Part shown: positions 54,967 to 63,531 of the stretch, piece after piece
How positions within the stretch are numbered: the first letter of the stretch is position 1
How the letters are laid out: each line of letters starts with the position of its first letter
Assembly (NCBI RefSeq): GCF_900112005.1
Contig: NZ_FOKK01000002.1
Span: forward strand, 310,001-374,000
Source of the DNA: Algoriphagus aquimarinus
Lineage (GTDB): Bacteria; Bacteroidota; Bacteroidia; Cytophagales; Cyclobacteriaceae
Reading direction: 5' to 3'
Length of the DNA stretch: 64,000 nt
The notes under the pieces: model-generated
Seen by the model: only the letters and a program-made list of their open reading frames with translations
Told to the model about the DNA's origin: nothing
Databases searched by the model: none
Made by a program: the position numbers and the translations under genes

Positions 54967-54987
54967 TATTTAAATTTAATCTAAATA
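54967..54987 (+). promoter_or_regulatory. Palindromic operator B of the heme operon
   Basis: TATTTAAATT-T-AATCTAAATA is a palindrome with ten-base half-sites and one mismatch, centred on 54977. It spans the predicted transcription start to the base before the hmuT ATG at 54988. This placement suits a repressor that blocks initiation. Confidence 0.6.
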
Positions 54988-55839
54988 ATGTTAAGGATAT
55001 TTATCCCACTCATACTCGTTGTTTTCACAGCATGTTCCTCTCCCGCTAAGAAGGATCAAACTCCAATCGCTCGAAAAATAATTACTGCAGGTGGCACCAT
55101 CACTGAAGTAGTAGACGCTCTTGGATTCAGTGACGAAATCATCGCTACAGATATCACGTCCACTTTTCCTGCTTTCATGCAAGGCCTTCCTTCTATAGGT
55201 TATAGAAATCAAATCAAAGCCGAAGGCATACTTGCATTAGGCCCAGATCTAGTTCTTATAGAAGAAGGCTACCTCAGCCCTGATGTAGTGACCCAATTAA
55301 AAGCCGCTCAGGTAAACATTCAGGTTTTCACAAAACCAACTACCGTAGCAGGCACTAAAAAATTGGTAACTGAATTGGCAACTTTCTTTGAAGTTGGTAA
55401 AAAAGGGAAAGAAGTAATTGCTGCGATCGATACTGATATTGCCGTACTGAAGAACTATTTAGAATCTGTAGAATCTAAGCCAAAAGCAATTTTCGTAATG
55501 GCACGTGGCCCTGAGACAGTATTCATTGCAGGAGACAAAACTTTTGCAGCAGAAATGTTTAAGATGGCAGAAATCGAAGGAGGAGCAACAGGATTTGAAG
55601 AATTCGCTCCTTTGACTCCAGAGTCTTTGGTGTCTATGAATCCTGAATACCTCGTATTCTTTGATTCAGGAATCCAAAGTGTAGGTGGAAAAGATGGCTT
55701 GGTCGCAATCCAAGGAATCGATCAAACTACTGCTTTCAAAGAAGATCATATCGTCTCGCTAGACGGCCAATACCTTTCTGGCTTTGGGCCAAGAGTAGGA
55801 AAAGCAGCATTAGACCTAGCGAAAGCAGTTCGTCAGTAA
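54988..55839 (+). CDS. hmuT: HmuT, periplasmic heme-binding lipoprotein
   Basis: The heme-binding subunit of an ABC importer, 283 aa. The signal MLRIFIPLILVVFTAC ends in a likely lipidated Cys16. The mature part has the cluster-A heme/cobalamin-binding fold joined by one long helix: KIITAGGTITEVVDALGFSD, TFPAFMQGLPSIGYRNQIKA, then EGILALGPDLVLIEE. Heme versus another ligand is decided by context, with HmuU, HmuV, HmuS and HmuY in line. It is the first gene of the locus, behind an operator-flanked promoter with a very short leader. Confidence 0.9.
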   Translation: MLRIFIPLILVVFTACSSPAKKDQTPIARKIITAGGTITEVVDALGFSDEIIATDITSTFPAFMQGLPSIGYRNQIKAEGILALGPDLVLIEEGYLSPDVVTQLKAAQVNIQVFTKPTTVAGTKKLVTELATFFEVGKKGKEVIAAIDTDIAVLKNYLESVESKPKAIFVMARGPETVFIAGDKTFAAEMFKMAEIEGGATGFEEFAPLTPESLVSMNPEYLVFFDSGIQSVGGKDGLVAIQGIDQTTAFKEDHIVSLDGQYLSGFGPRVGKAALDLAKAVRQ

Positions 55840-55905
55840 AAATATCAAAGTACACGCAGAATTTAAGAGCTTAAAAAGACAAAGTAAAATCAAGCATTGA
55901 AGCCG

Positions 55906-55932
55906 CTTCGGTCTCCCGTCTTCGGTCTTCCA
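55906..55932 (+). repeat. Short direct repeat upstream of hmuU
   Basis: CTTCGGTCTCCCGT is followed directly by CTTCGGTCTTCC, an imperfect tandem repeat in the 105-base hmuT-hmuU gap. Similar tracts are scattered in intergenic DNA of related bacteria, from memory. Confidence 0.45.
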
Positions 55933-55944
55933 GCCATATAATAA

Positions 55945-57003
55945 ATGATCACTGCATTGAGTCATACTAAGATCCAAAGTCAAAACCTCACCCTTATTGG
56001 GTTTGGAATTGTGCTGGTTTTGGTAGTGCTAGCATCCCTTTCTTTGGGCGCTTATAGCATACCATTCCCACAGACTCTTTCTATCTTATTTGATCAAATC
56101 GGAATTCAAGTAGGAACTTTCGAAGTTCAACAAGCCAATGTGCTCCTACAAATCCGCTTGCCTCGAATCCTTATGGCTATGCTAGTTGGCGGTGGCTTAG
56201 GTATTGCTGGAGCAGCTCTTCAGGGCATGTTCAGAAATCCATTGGTAGAACCTGGACTTATCGGAGTAAGTAGCGGAGCGGCACTATTCGCTGTGATCTT
56301 TATGGTAATAATACCAGCAGCTGGCTCATTGGCATGGATCAAAACACTTGGACTACCTCTTTTTGCTTTTATTGGAGGTTTGATATGTGTGACGGCAGTC
56401 TATCAACTGTCCAAATCTCAAGGGAGAACTGATGCTGCCACGCTGATTTTGGCGGGCGTCGCGATCAATGCATTAGCAGGATCGCTCATTGGATTGGTTT
56501 TGTTCTTTGCAGATGATTCAGCTTTGCGCAGCTTCACATTCTGGAGCTTGGGCGACCTTGGCGGAGCCACTTGGGCCAAGATCCCAGTAAGTGTCACACT
56601 TATAGGAGTCCCATCAATTCTATTGCTATTAAATTCCAGACAGCTTAATGCACTGGCACTTGGAGAGCAGGAAGCTTTCCACATGGGTGTAAATGTGCAG
56701 CAAGTGAAAATACGATTACTTATATGTAGCGCTTTAGTCGTTGGCGTAGGAGTATCAATGGTGGGAATGATCGGTTTTGTAGGCTTAGTCGTACCCCATT
56801 TGATTCGGATTCTGTTTGGAGCGGATCATAGATTGGTACTACCTGGATCATTTCTTCTAGGTGCTATCTTATTAAATTTTGCCGATCTCATCGCAAGAGT
56901 GATCGTAATTCCTGCCGAAATGCCTATAGGCGTGATCACCGCACTCATCGGTGCACCATTTTTTATCTGGCTTATTTTCAACCTGAATAAATCCAAAAAC
57001 TAA
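55945..57003 (+). CDS. hmuU: HmuU, heme ABC transporter permease (FecCD family)
   Basis: A 352-aa FecCD/BtuC-type permease that forms the inner-membrane channel as a homodimer. About ten helices are visible. Landmarks are LLQIRLPRILMAMLVGGGLG and AGAALQGMFRNPLVEPGLIG then VSSGAALFAV, and near the end MIGFVGLVVPHLIRILFGAD followed by HRLVLPGS, the coupling-helix region. It starts at ATG 55945, about 105 bases after hmuT. Its TAA shares one base with the ATG of hmuV, which indicates translational coupling. It moves heme handed over by HmuT. Confidence 0.92.
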   Translation: MITALSHTKIQSQNLTLIGFGIVLVLVVLASLSLGAYSIPFPQTLSILFDQIGIQVGTFEVQQANVLLQIRLPRILMAMLVGGGLGIAGAALQGMFRNPLVEPGLIGVSSGAALFAVIFMVIIPAAGSLAWIKTLGLPLFAFIGGLICVTAVYQLSKSQGRTDAATLILAGVAINALAGSLIGLVLFFADDSALRSFTFWSLGDLGGATWAKIPVSVTLIGVPSILLLLNSRQLNALALGEQEAFHMGVNVQQVKIRLLICSALVVGVGVSMVGMIGFVGLVVPHLIRILFGADHRLVLPGSFLLGAILLNFADLIARVIVIPAEMPIGVITALIGAPFFIWLIFNLNKSKN

Positions 57004-57806
57004 TGCTTCAAGCTTCACAAGTACATTTTTGCATTCGCCAAAGACCTATAGTAGATGAGGTAAGTTTGGAATTAAATCCTGGAGAAATCTTGGCTGTCCT
57101 CGGCCCTAATGGCGCTGGGAAATCAACTTTTTTCAAAATTCTATCTGGAGAAATCAAATGCAAACATGGTTCTGTGGGCTACAATGGCCACGATATTCAT
57201 AAACTAAAAGCGTGTGATCTTGCAGCCGTAAGAGCTGTAATGCCTCAACATACGCAGGTTAATTTTCCATTTACAGTGCAAGAAGTAGTGGAGCTTGGCC
57301 TGATCAGCACCAAAGTAAAACAACCGGCAAAGCTCATTCAGGAGGTTTTGGAAGCTACCAATACTTCCCACTTGAAGAATCAGGTTTTCAATCACCTTTC
57401 CGGCGGAGAAAAGCAGCGTGTGCAACTAGCAAGAGTGCTGGTTCAAATCTGGGAGACAAAGCCTTTTCCAAGGTATTTGCTGCTCGACGAGCCTACTTCC
57501 AGTTTGGATATCGCGCAGCAGCATGCGGTTTTGAAAATCCTTCAAACACTGAAATCCAGAAACATCGGAATCTTGGTGATCCTCCACGAACTGAATCTTG
57601 CTGCTCAATATGCCGATAAAATTGCCTTGCTGAAAAATGGCATGATCGCAAAAGCAGGAACAGTAGAAGAAGTATTGGAGGAAAAAATTCTAGCATACGT
57701 ATTTGATCACCCTATTCATCTAATTAAAAACCCTGTCACCGGCGGAGTGCTCATATCTGCTGCTGCACAGACACACACATCCATACCCACATTTAAACAA
57801 GCGTAA
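57003..57806 (+). CDS. hmuV: HmuV, heme ABC transporter ATP-binding protein
   Basis: The ATPase of the heme importer, 267 aa. Walker A is VLGPNGAGKSTFFKIL near residue 40, the signature is HLSGGEKQRVQLARVL, and Walker B is RYLLLDEPTSSLDIAQQHAV. An HmuV-type feature is the extra segment in the helical domain (VRAVMPQHTQVNFPFTVQEV), characteristic of importers of heme and siderophores. It overlaps hmuU by one base and precedes hmuS by two bases, so all are on the same message. Confidence 0.93.
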   Translation: MLQASQVHFCIRQRPIVDEVSLELNPGEILAVLGPNGAGKSTFFKILSGEIKCKHGSVGYNGHDIHKLKACDLAAVRAVMPQHTQVNFPFTVQEVVELGLISTKVKQPAKLIQEVLEATNTSHLKNQVFNHLSGGEKQRVQLARVLVQIWETKPFPRYLLLDEPTSSLDIAQQHAVLKILQTLKSRNIGILVILHELNLAAQYADKIALLKNGMIAKAGTVEEVLEEKILAYVFDHPIHLIKNPVTGGVLISAAAQTHTSIPTFKQA

Positions 57807-57808
57807 CA

Positions 57809-58855
57809 ATGGAAACTATTCAAGAATCCGCACAATCCCTGAAGCAAGCATGGGAGAATCTGAAAGAGTCTGAGCCACAACTTAGAATCCGTGACGCAGC
57901 TGCCAAACTTGGTGTAACTGAAGCACAACTTTTAGCAACTGGTATCGGTGCAAACGTGATTCGTCTGACTGATAATTTTACCGAGCAGTTGGAAGAATTC
58001 CCAAAACTAGGTCGCGTGATGTCATTGACAAGAAGCGAAGGCTGTGTATTGGAGCACAAGGGTCCTTTCCAGAAAATCGAAATGCATCAAGCTGGCCCAC
58101 ACAAGATCGCTACTGTGATCGGCCCAATCGAGCAACGTGTATTTTTCGCAGGTTGGAAATTTGGTTTTGCAGTGACTACCGAGACTCCTCGTGGCACGAT
58201 GAAAAGCTTGCAATACTTCGACAAAGCTGGTGAAGCAGTGATGAAAGTCTACTTGCAGGATAAATCGAATCCCGAAGCTTACGAGGAATTGGTGAAAAAC
58301 AACAGCGCTGCTGATCAATCTGCAGACCTAGAATTGGAAGCCTTCCCTACTCCTGAGTACACTTCCAGAGAAGAATTAGACTTCGAAGGATTCTCTAAAG
58401 ACTGGGAAACGATGAAGGATACGCATGATTTCTTCGGTATGCTTCGCAAATACAAACTGAACAGACAAGATGCTGTGAAGTGGATCGATGACAAATGGGC
58501 TTATGAGATCGACAGACTTTCTGCACGCAAAATCGTAGAAACTGCTGCTGAGACTAAGCTTCCAATCATGATTTTCGCAGGAAATAAAGGCAATATCCAA
58601 ATCCACCAAGGCAAAGTACAGACTGTACGACAGATGGGCGATTGGCTAAATGTCCTTGATCCAGATTTCAACATGCATTTGAATGAAAATGTAGTAGATA
58701 AGGCTTATGTGGTTCACAAAAGCACTGAAGACGGATTGGTATCGGCAGTGGAGCTTTTCGACAAAGAAGGTGAAATGGTCGCTCAATTCTTCGGATTGAG
58801 AAAGCCAGGACTTCCTCAGAAACCTGAGTGGAAAACTCTGGTAGATAGCCTTTGA
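57809..58855 (+). CDS. hmuS: HmuS, HemS/ChuS-type heme-degrading or heme-binding factor
   Basis: A 348-aa cytoplasmic hemin factor of the HemS/ChuS/HmuS family, which receives imported heme and either breaks it open or delivers it. It shows the internal duplication of the family. One half begins ESEPQLRIRDAAAKLGVTEA; the other contains GNKGNIQIHQGKVQTVRQMG and DWLNVLDPDFNMHL, the best-conserved stretch. It is unrelated to the CobN-like HmuS of Porphyromonas gingivalis despite the name. It starts two bases after hmuV. No terminator follows; a gap of 218 bases with repeats precedes the receptor gene. Confidence 0.9.
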   Translation: METIQESAQSLKQAWENLKESEPQLRIRDAAAKLGVTEAQLLATGIGANVIRLTDNFTEQLEEFPKLGRVMSLTRSEGCVLEHKGPFQKIEMHQAGPHKIATVIGPIEQRVFFAGWKFGFAVTTETPRGTMKSLQYFDKAGEAVMKVYLQDKSNPEAYEELVKNNSAADQSADLELEAFPTPEYTSREELDFEGFSKDWETMKDTHDFFGMLRKYKLNRQDAVKWIDDKWAYEIDRLSARKIVETAAETKLPIMIFAGNKGNIQIHQGKVQTVRQMGDWLNVLDPDFNMHLNENVVDKAYVVHKSTEDGLVSAVELFDKEGEMVAQFFGLRKPGLPQKPEWKTLVDSL

Positions 58856-58905
58856 TTTGATCATCCGCATTTAGGCCAATTGCTTCCTATTCTTTGATTT
58901 CTTGG

Positions 58906-58931
58906 CTGTCCCGATAACTATCGGGCGACAG
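58906..58931. repeat. CCCGATAACTATCGGG interspersed palindrome
   Basis: CCCGAT-AACT-ATCGGG (58910-58925) is a perfect hairpin extended by CTGT/ACAG arms with two extra bases. Such palindromes recur between genes in Cytophagales genomes, from general knowledge. It lies between hmuS and the TonB receptor gene. Confidence 0.6.
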
Positions 58932-59073
58932 AAGACAGGAAACCGAAATGGCATAAATGCTGAGTTCACCAAATCATATAAAATCTGTGTCGCTTTGCTG
59001 GAAGAAAACAGTTGGCACAACCAACTAAATATCACGGGGAGTTTTAGTTCCCGCCATTTCACAAAAAAATTTT

Positions 59074-61344
59074 ATGCTCATGCATAGATTTAATCTAAAT
59101 AAACACTTCCTCCTTTTCTTGCTGCTATTGCTGGCAATGCCACTTTGGACACAAGCCCAAACTGTGCTGAAAGGTAAAGTAGTGAACACTAAAGGAGAAG
59201 CTGTTTCTCATGCTACTATTTGGCTGGCGGAACTTAAAGGAGAAGTTGCAGATGAGCAGGGGAATTTCACCCTTACAAAACTCCCAAAGGAAGGGAAACT
59301 CAAAATTTCCGCAGTGGGATTTGAGACTATTTGGTCAACTTGGCCTGCGGGAAAAACTTCAGAATCCTTCGTTTTATCTGCATCAACTTCAGAATTGGAA
59401 ACAGTGGTAGTCACGGGAAATTTTGAACCTCAATCTGCCAGACAATCTGTCTATCAAGTACGAACAATCAGCTCTGAAGTGATTCAAAATCGTGCTCCAA
59501 GAAATATCCAAGAAGTTCTAAGCACTGAACTTGGCATTCGCTTCTCACAAGACAATGCCCTAGGCTCAAGTAACATGGAGCTACTCGGCATGTCTGGACA
59601 AAACGTGAAGATCCTGATCGACGGCATCCCGATGGTTGGCCGTCAGGGAACTTCCAACGAGATCAACATCAACCAGATCGATATCAACCGCATAGAGCGA
59701 GTAGAGATCGTCGAAGGACCGATGTCTGTGGTTTACGGAGCCGACGCACTGGCTGGTGTGATCAATATTATCACCAAGTCAGACGGGTCAGAAAAATTCG
59801 ACGTGAAAGCTCGTGTTCAAGAAGAAACTGTAGGCAATGAATACAGTCCTTTTGATGGAAAAGGCACACACATCAGAAGTGTGACAGGTAGTTACAAATT
59901 TAAAAACTGGGACTTTGGCGCTTCTTTTTCCCAGAACAATTTCGGAGGATGGAAAGGCGAAGAAACGGGCAGAGAATACGAATGGCTTCCTAAAGATCAG
60001 AATTTCCTAAACCTCAAAGCAGGCTGGGGAAACGAATCTCTAAACTTGGAATATCAACTGGACTTTTTGGATGAAACAGTTTTCTCTTACGGCCCAGAGG
60101 CGCGCCTAGAAATGCTCGATCAGGAATTCATCACTTCTCGCTGGATGCATAGACTGAGCGGAAGGTGGGACACCAATTCCAAATTCGGAGTAACATGGCA
60201 GGGTGCGTTTACGGACTATGCCAGAGAAAGCCAGACTTGGGTGACCAATGCGCGAACTGGAGAGCATTACCAATCGCAAGCTCCGGGAACAAATACAACC
60301 ATCGATTACATCGGCTTTAGCTGGAGAATGATCGGTGACTGGAAGATTGCTGAGAAGTTCAAGTTGCAACCTGGAATCGATCTTAATCTTGAAAATGGAT
60401 CAGGTGAACGCATCACCGAAAATGAAGGTATTCAAGACTATGCAGTATTCTTATCTGGAGAATGGTCTCCAATCTCTACCATTAAGATAAAGCCAGGACT
60501 TCGCAAAAGCTGGAATTCTGCTTACGACACACCTGCTTTGATTCCTTCTCTGAATACCAAGTTTGCCTTGAATGAGAATCTTGATTTAAGGCTGGCTTAT
60601 GCTAATGGATTCAGAGCTCCTTCTATCCGCGAGCTGTATTTCAACTTCTTTGACGCAAGTCATAGCATCACGGGTAATCCAGACTTGAAGGCGGAGACTT
60701 CAAACAGTTTCAATGGCTCGCTAGACTGGAAAACTGAAGTCAATCCTACTTGGAAAACCTCAACCGTTCTGGGAGCTTTTTACAATGATGTAAAAGACAG
60801 AATCGCTTACGGACAGGATCCGGATAACATTCAGGTGACAACCTTATTTAATGTAGAACATTACAAAACCACAGGATTCACGCTGAACCAAGCACATTCC
60901 TTCAAAAACCTTACAGCTAATATCGGCTTCTCTTACATCGGTCGATACAATCTGCTTTCCGAAGAACAAACTGTAGTTCCTCAGATGAGCTGGACTCCAG
61001 AAGTGAATGCGAATCTGACTTATCAGATTTCGCCATGGAGATCCACCGCGACACTATTCTACAAATGGACAGGGGCACTTCCCGGCTACGAGACTACAGC
61101 TGATTCTGAGGGAAATCCTTCAGCTACTCAAATCATGCTGGACGGCTACCACTGGATGGATATCTCTTTCAAAAAGGATTTTGGCGGACATCTATCCGTG
61201 AATGCCGGAGCCAGAAACATCCTTGACGTGAAGCAAATCAGCAGCACTTCTCAGGGCGGAGATGCACATGGAACAGGAACCCAAAGACCAGTAGGTTACG
61301 GAAGATCTTATTTCCTTGGCCTCACCTATCAACTAAATAAATAA
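59074..61344 (+). CDS. TonB-dependent heme receptor (HmuR-like)
   Basis: A 756-aa outer-membrane receptor. The signal peptide ends at LWTQAQ. A carboxypeptidase-regulatory-like domain (about residues 32-110, VLKGKVVNTKGEAVSHATIW) is followed by the plug (PRNIQEVLSTELGIRF, then VKILIDGIPMVGRQGTS and VEIVEGPMSVVYGADALAGV) and a 22-strand barrel ending in TYQLNK. The RxPS-like FRAPSIRELYFNF is typical of heme and siderophore receptors. It brings heme into the periplasm with energy from TonB. The third copy of the palindrome lies within its first codons. HmuY follows 22 bases downstream. An ATG at 59080 is an alternative start. Confidence 0.92.
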   Translation: MLMHRFNLNKHFLLFLLLLLAMPLWTQAQTVLKGKVVNTKGEAVSHATIWLAELKGEVADEQGNFTLTKLPKEGKLKISAVGFETIWSTWPAGKTSESFVLSASTSELETVVVTGNFEPQSARQSVYQVRTISSEVIQNRAPRNIQEVLSTELGIRFSQDNALGSSNMELLGMSGQNVKILIDGIPMVGRQGTSNEININQIDINRIERVEIVEGPMSVVYGADALAGVINIITKSDGSEKFDVKARVQEETVGNEYSPFDGKGTHIRSVTGSYKFKNWDFGASFSQNNFGGWKGEETGREYEWLPKDQNFLNLKAGWGNESLNLEYQLDFLDETVFSYGPEARLEMLDQEFITSRWMHRLSGRWDTNSKFGVTWQGAFTDYARESQTWVTNARTGEHYQSQAPGTNTTIDYIGFSWRMIGDWKIAEKFKLQPGIDLNLENGSGERITENEGIQDYAVFLSGEWSPISTIKIKPGLRKSWNSAYDTPALIPSLNTKFALNENLDLRLAYANGFRAPSIRELYFNFFDASHSITGNPDLKAETSNSFNGSLDWKTEVNPTWKTSTVLGAFYNDVKDRIAYGQDPDNIQVTTLFNVEHYKTTGFTLNQAHSFKNLTANIGFSYIGRYNLLSEEQTVVPQMSWTPEVNANLTYQISPWRSTATLFYKWTGALPGYETTADSEGNPSATQIMLDGYHWMDISFKKDFGGHLSVNAGARNILDVKQISSTSQGGDAHGTGTQRPVGYGRSYFLGLTYQLNK
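59085..59097 (+). promoter_or_regulatory. Palindromic operator C inside the start of the TonB receptor gene
   Basis: TAGATT-T-AATCTA is a perfect 13-base palindrome inside codons 4-8 of the receptor gene. It has the same core as operators A and B, and the right half continues AATCTAAATAA as in B. Confidence 0.5.
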
Positions 61345-61366
61345 CCAACTCTAAAATTTATATACA

Positions 61367-62428
61367 ATGAAACAGTATCGTTTTTTATCCCTTACGGCCC
61401 TTTTGGCTGGAGCAACAATCTTCTCATCCTGCGACGATGATCCAGAACCAGTGATCGTACCTCCTACAGAATCAGGAATCATAGAAGTAGATGGTGGTGG
61501 AGCGGAATATCCGAATACAGCTTTTATCCAGTTCCGCACGGGTACGCAAACCGCAGTAGCCAGAGAATCTTGGGATCTTGCGTTTTCTTCAGGGTCTGAC
61601 TTCAAAGTTCTAATCAACGGAACTACAGGCGCTATGGCTTCTGCTACTGGCAAAACTGACATCAGCACAGTAGGCGCTGACGAGATCGCTGCTGCTGAAG
61701 CAAGTGGTGAATTGATCCTTACTTTCACCAATTTGGAAGGTATCCTTCATGTAGATGATGCTGCTAATCCCCTTACAAATCCAGCAATCGCATCTATTAG
61801 CTCTACTGATGCTGAAAACGAAGTATATCTTTTGAATAGAGGGACTAGCGCGGCAACGGAGAGACCTTGGAAAAAAATCAGAATTACTAGAAACGGAACT
61901 GGCTATACACTTGAGCATGCTGATGCAGACTCAGATACTTTTACTTCATTAGAAGTATCGAAAAATGCAGAAGACAATTTCGTTTACGTAAGCTTTGAAA
62001 ATGGAATAGTAGAAGTAGAGCCAGCTAAAGCGGCTTGGGATATTGCTTGGACTGCAGGAACCTCCTCCACTCCATACCCAGATGCAACTAACGGCACTTT
62101 AGCTTATTTCTTCCAAGATCTAGTTTACAGTAACATTTACGGTGGTGTAGGCGTGGCGCAAGTAGTAGAAACAGACATTGCTTATTCTGATTTCACAGAG
62201 GCAGATGTATTCTCTTTGACTTTTTCTACAAATAACCGTCTAACAATTGGCTCTAGCTGGAGAAGCGGCGGTGGCCCATCCAGTTCTCCGGCAGTAAAAG
62301 AAGACATCTATTACCTAGTGAAAGATGCTGAAGCAAACATTTACAAAGTGAGATTCCTCTCCCTAACAAAAGACGGAGAAAGAGGCAAGCCGAGCTTAGA
62401 GTTCGAACTTGTATCTGAAGAACTATAA
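61367..62428 (+). CDS. hmuY: HmuY-family heme-binding lipoprotein
   Basis: A 353-aa lipoprotein of the HmuY family: signal with TIFSSC (lipidated Cys22), acidic spacer, then a beta-rich domain. HmuY proteins capture heme at the cell surface and hand it to the receptor. Visible family patterns are WDLAFSSGSDFKVLINGTTG, DNFVYVSFENGIVEVEPAKA and a repeated strand W-D-I-A-W in AKAAWDIAWTAGTSS. It is longer than P. gingivalis HmuY, with an inserted middle region. It lies 22 bases after the receptor and ends the locus before a terminator. Confidence 0.85.
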   Translation: MKQYRFLSLTALLAGATIFSSCDDDPEPVIVPPTESGIIEVDGGGAEYPNTAFIQFRTGTQTAVARESWDLAFSSGSDFKVLINGTTGAMASATGKTDISTVGADEIAAAEASGELILTFTNLEGILHVDDAANPLTNPAIASISSTDAENEVYLLNRGTSAATERPWKKIRITRNGTGYTLEHADADSDTFTSLEVSKNAEDNFVYVSFENGIVEVEPAKAAWDIAWTAGTSSTPYPDATNGTLAYFFQDLVYSNIYGGVGVAQVVETDIAYSDFTEADVFSLTFSTNNRLTIGSSWRSGGGPSSSPAVKEDIYYLVKDAEANIYKVRFLSLTKDGERGKPSLEFELVSEEL

Positions 62429-62455
62429 AGTATTAGGTTCAGAATATCGAAAAGG

Positions 62456-62489
62456 CCAGGGATAGCGTAAGCTGTTCTTGGTTTTTTTT
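62456..62489 (+). terminator. Intrinsic terminator after hmuY
   Basis: CCAGGGATAGC pairs with GCTGTTCTTGG (11 bp, three G-U) around a GTAA loop and is followed by eight T residues. Confidence 0.7.
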
Positions 62490-62698
62490 GTTTAAACATC
62501 GGAGTGCACAGCGGGCACAAATTTTCAGTTGTAATGCTAGTTATTACGCTGAACTTTTACGTCCTCCTTTTTAGCAAAGTATAGCCAAAATAGTAGAATT
62601 CATTTACGTGAAATATCTTCATAAAAATCGCAAAAGAGCTTAAAACAAATTGATTGCGCCCTCCGCGAAACCTCTTTGAACTCTGTGGTAAAAAGAGC

Positions 62699-63178
62699 TC
62701 AATCTAGCACCCGTCTCGCAAACAAAAATGCTTTCGACCAGTAATTATTGCTTAGGTAATCTTCCGAAACTCCAAGCGATGTAGAAGAATGTATAAATCG
62801 GACGTCACCACGAGAAGTCTCCGTTACAATACCGGAGTGAGTAACCTGCTTCTTCTTTTTGCCTGTGGCAAAAAACAACACATCCCCAGGTTTTATCTCA
62901 TTGGTACGGATACTTCTTCCCATCTTACTTTGATCTGCTGAGATTCTCGGCATCGTAAGCCCTACTGAATAAAAAGAATGATACACTAAAGCAGAGCAAT
63001 CCATTCCTGAACGTGTAGTTCCACCATATCTATACGGCGTACCCGTGTAACTTCTAGCAGTCTGAACAACAGTCTTAAACGGCTCATTTGCCATTTTCTT
63101 TTTGGATGCACAAGAACTAGCAACCATCAATCCCAAAACAAGAAAAAAAACAGTAAAACGGAATTGTTTGCGCAGCAT
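62699..63178 (-). CDS. NlpC/P60 (C40) lipoprotein peptidase
   Basis: A 159-aa lipoprotein with an NlpC/P60 domain that would cut the stem peptide of peptidoglycan. The signal ends LMVASSC with Cys23 lipidated. The catalytic set is Cys61 in SGMDCSALVYHSF, His114 in VTHSGIV, and His130 in RFIHSS, in the usual order. It resembles E. coli Spr/MepS in size. The ATG at 63178 is chosen; one 48 bases upstream gives a less typical N-terminus. A perfect palindrome TTTTGATCAAAA lies at 63230-63241 in the divergent region. Confidence 0.9.
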   Translation of the reverse strand: MLRKQFRFTVFFLVLGLMVASSCASKKKMANEPFKTVVQTARSYTGTPYRYGGTTRSGMDCSALVYHSFYSVGLTMPRISADQSKMGRSIRTNEIKPGDVLFFATGKKKKQVTHSGIVTETSRGDVRFIHSSTSLGVSEDYLSNNYWSKAFLFARRVLD

Positions 63179-63284
63179 AGTGGTTTTTGTTCTTTCAAGT
63201 ATAAGACGAAGTCGATCAGGAATCAATCATTTTGATCAAAAAAGGAATTCATTTCCCTAACTTTAACGAGTGCAATGCCAGATT

Positions 63285-63524
63285 ATGAGTAAAGAAGAAT
63301 TCGCCAGCCTTCCCTTCCACAAAAAAATAAATACCCTCTACACAGAAGGCACCTTCGTCGTGGGTATTCGCTATTATAAGCATAAGGTGAATTTGTATTT
63401 ACTGGAAGATGAATACGTGGAAGTCTTCTACAACCACAAGCAGGACAAAATCGATAAGATTGACTTTTTGCCACGCGATCATACAAGAATGAAGTTCTAT
63501 TTGGATCAGATTAAACTGGATTAA
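63285..63524 (+). CDS. Small conserved-looking protein of unknown function
   Basis: A 79-aa soluble protein rich in Lys, Tyr and Asp (MSKEEFASLPFHKKINTLYT, then FVVGIRYYKHKVNLYLLEDE). It is predicted mainly beta with a C-terminal helix. I recognise no family. The ATG at 63285 is chosen over a GTG at 63270 because it gives a natural soluble N-terminus. It is divergent from the NlpC/P60 gene, about 105 bases apart, and no other gene shares its strand nearby until the GxxExxY gene past the repeat block. Reality is supported by its compact, protein-like composition. Confidence 0.6.
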   Translation: MSKEEFASLPFHKKINTLYTEGTFVVGIRYYKHKVNLYLLEDEYVEVFYNHKQDKIDKIDFLPRDHTRMKFYLDQIKLD

Positions 63525-63531
63525 TATTCTT

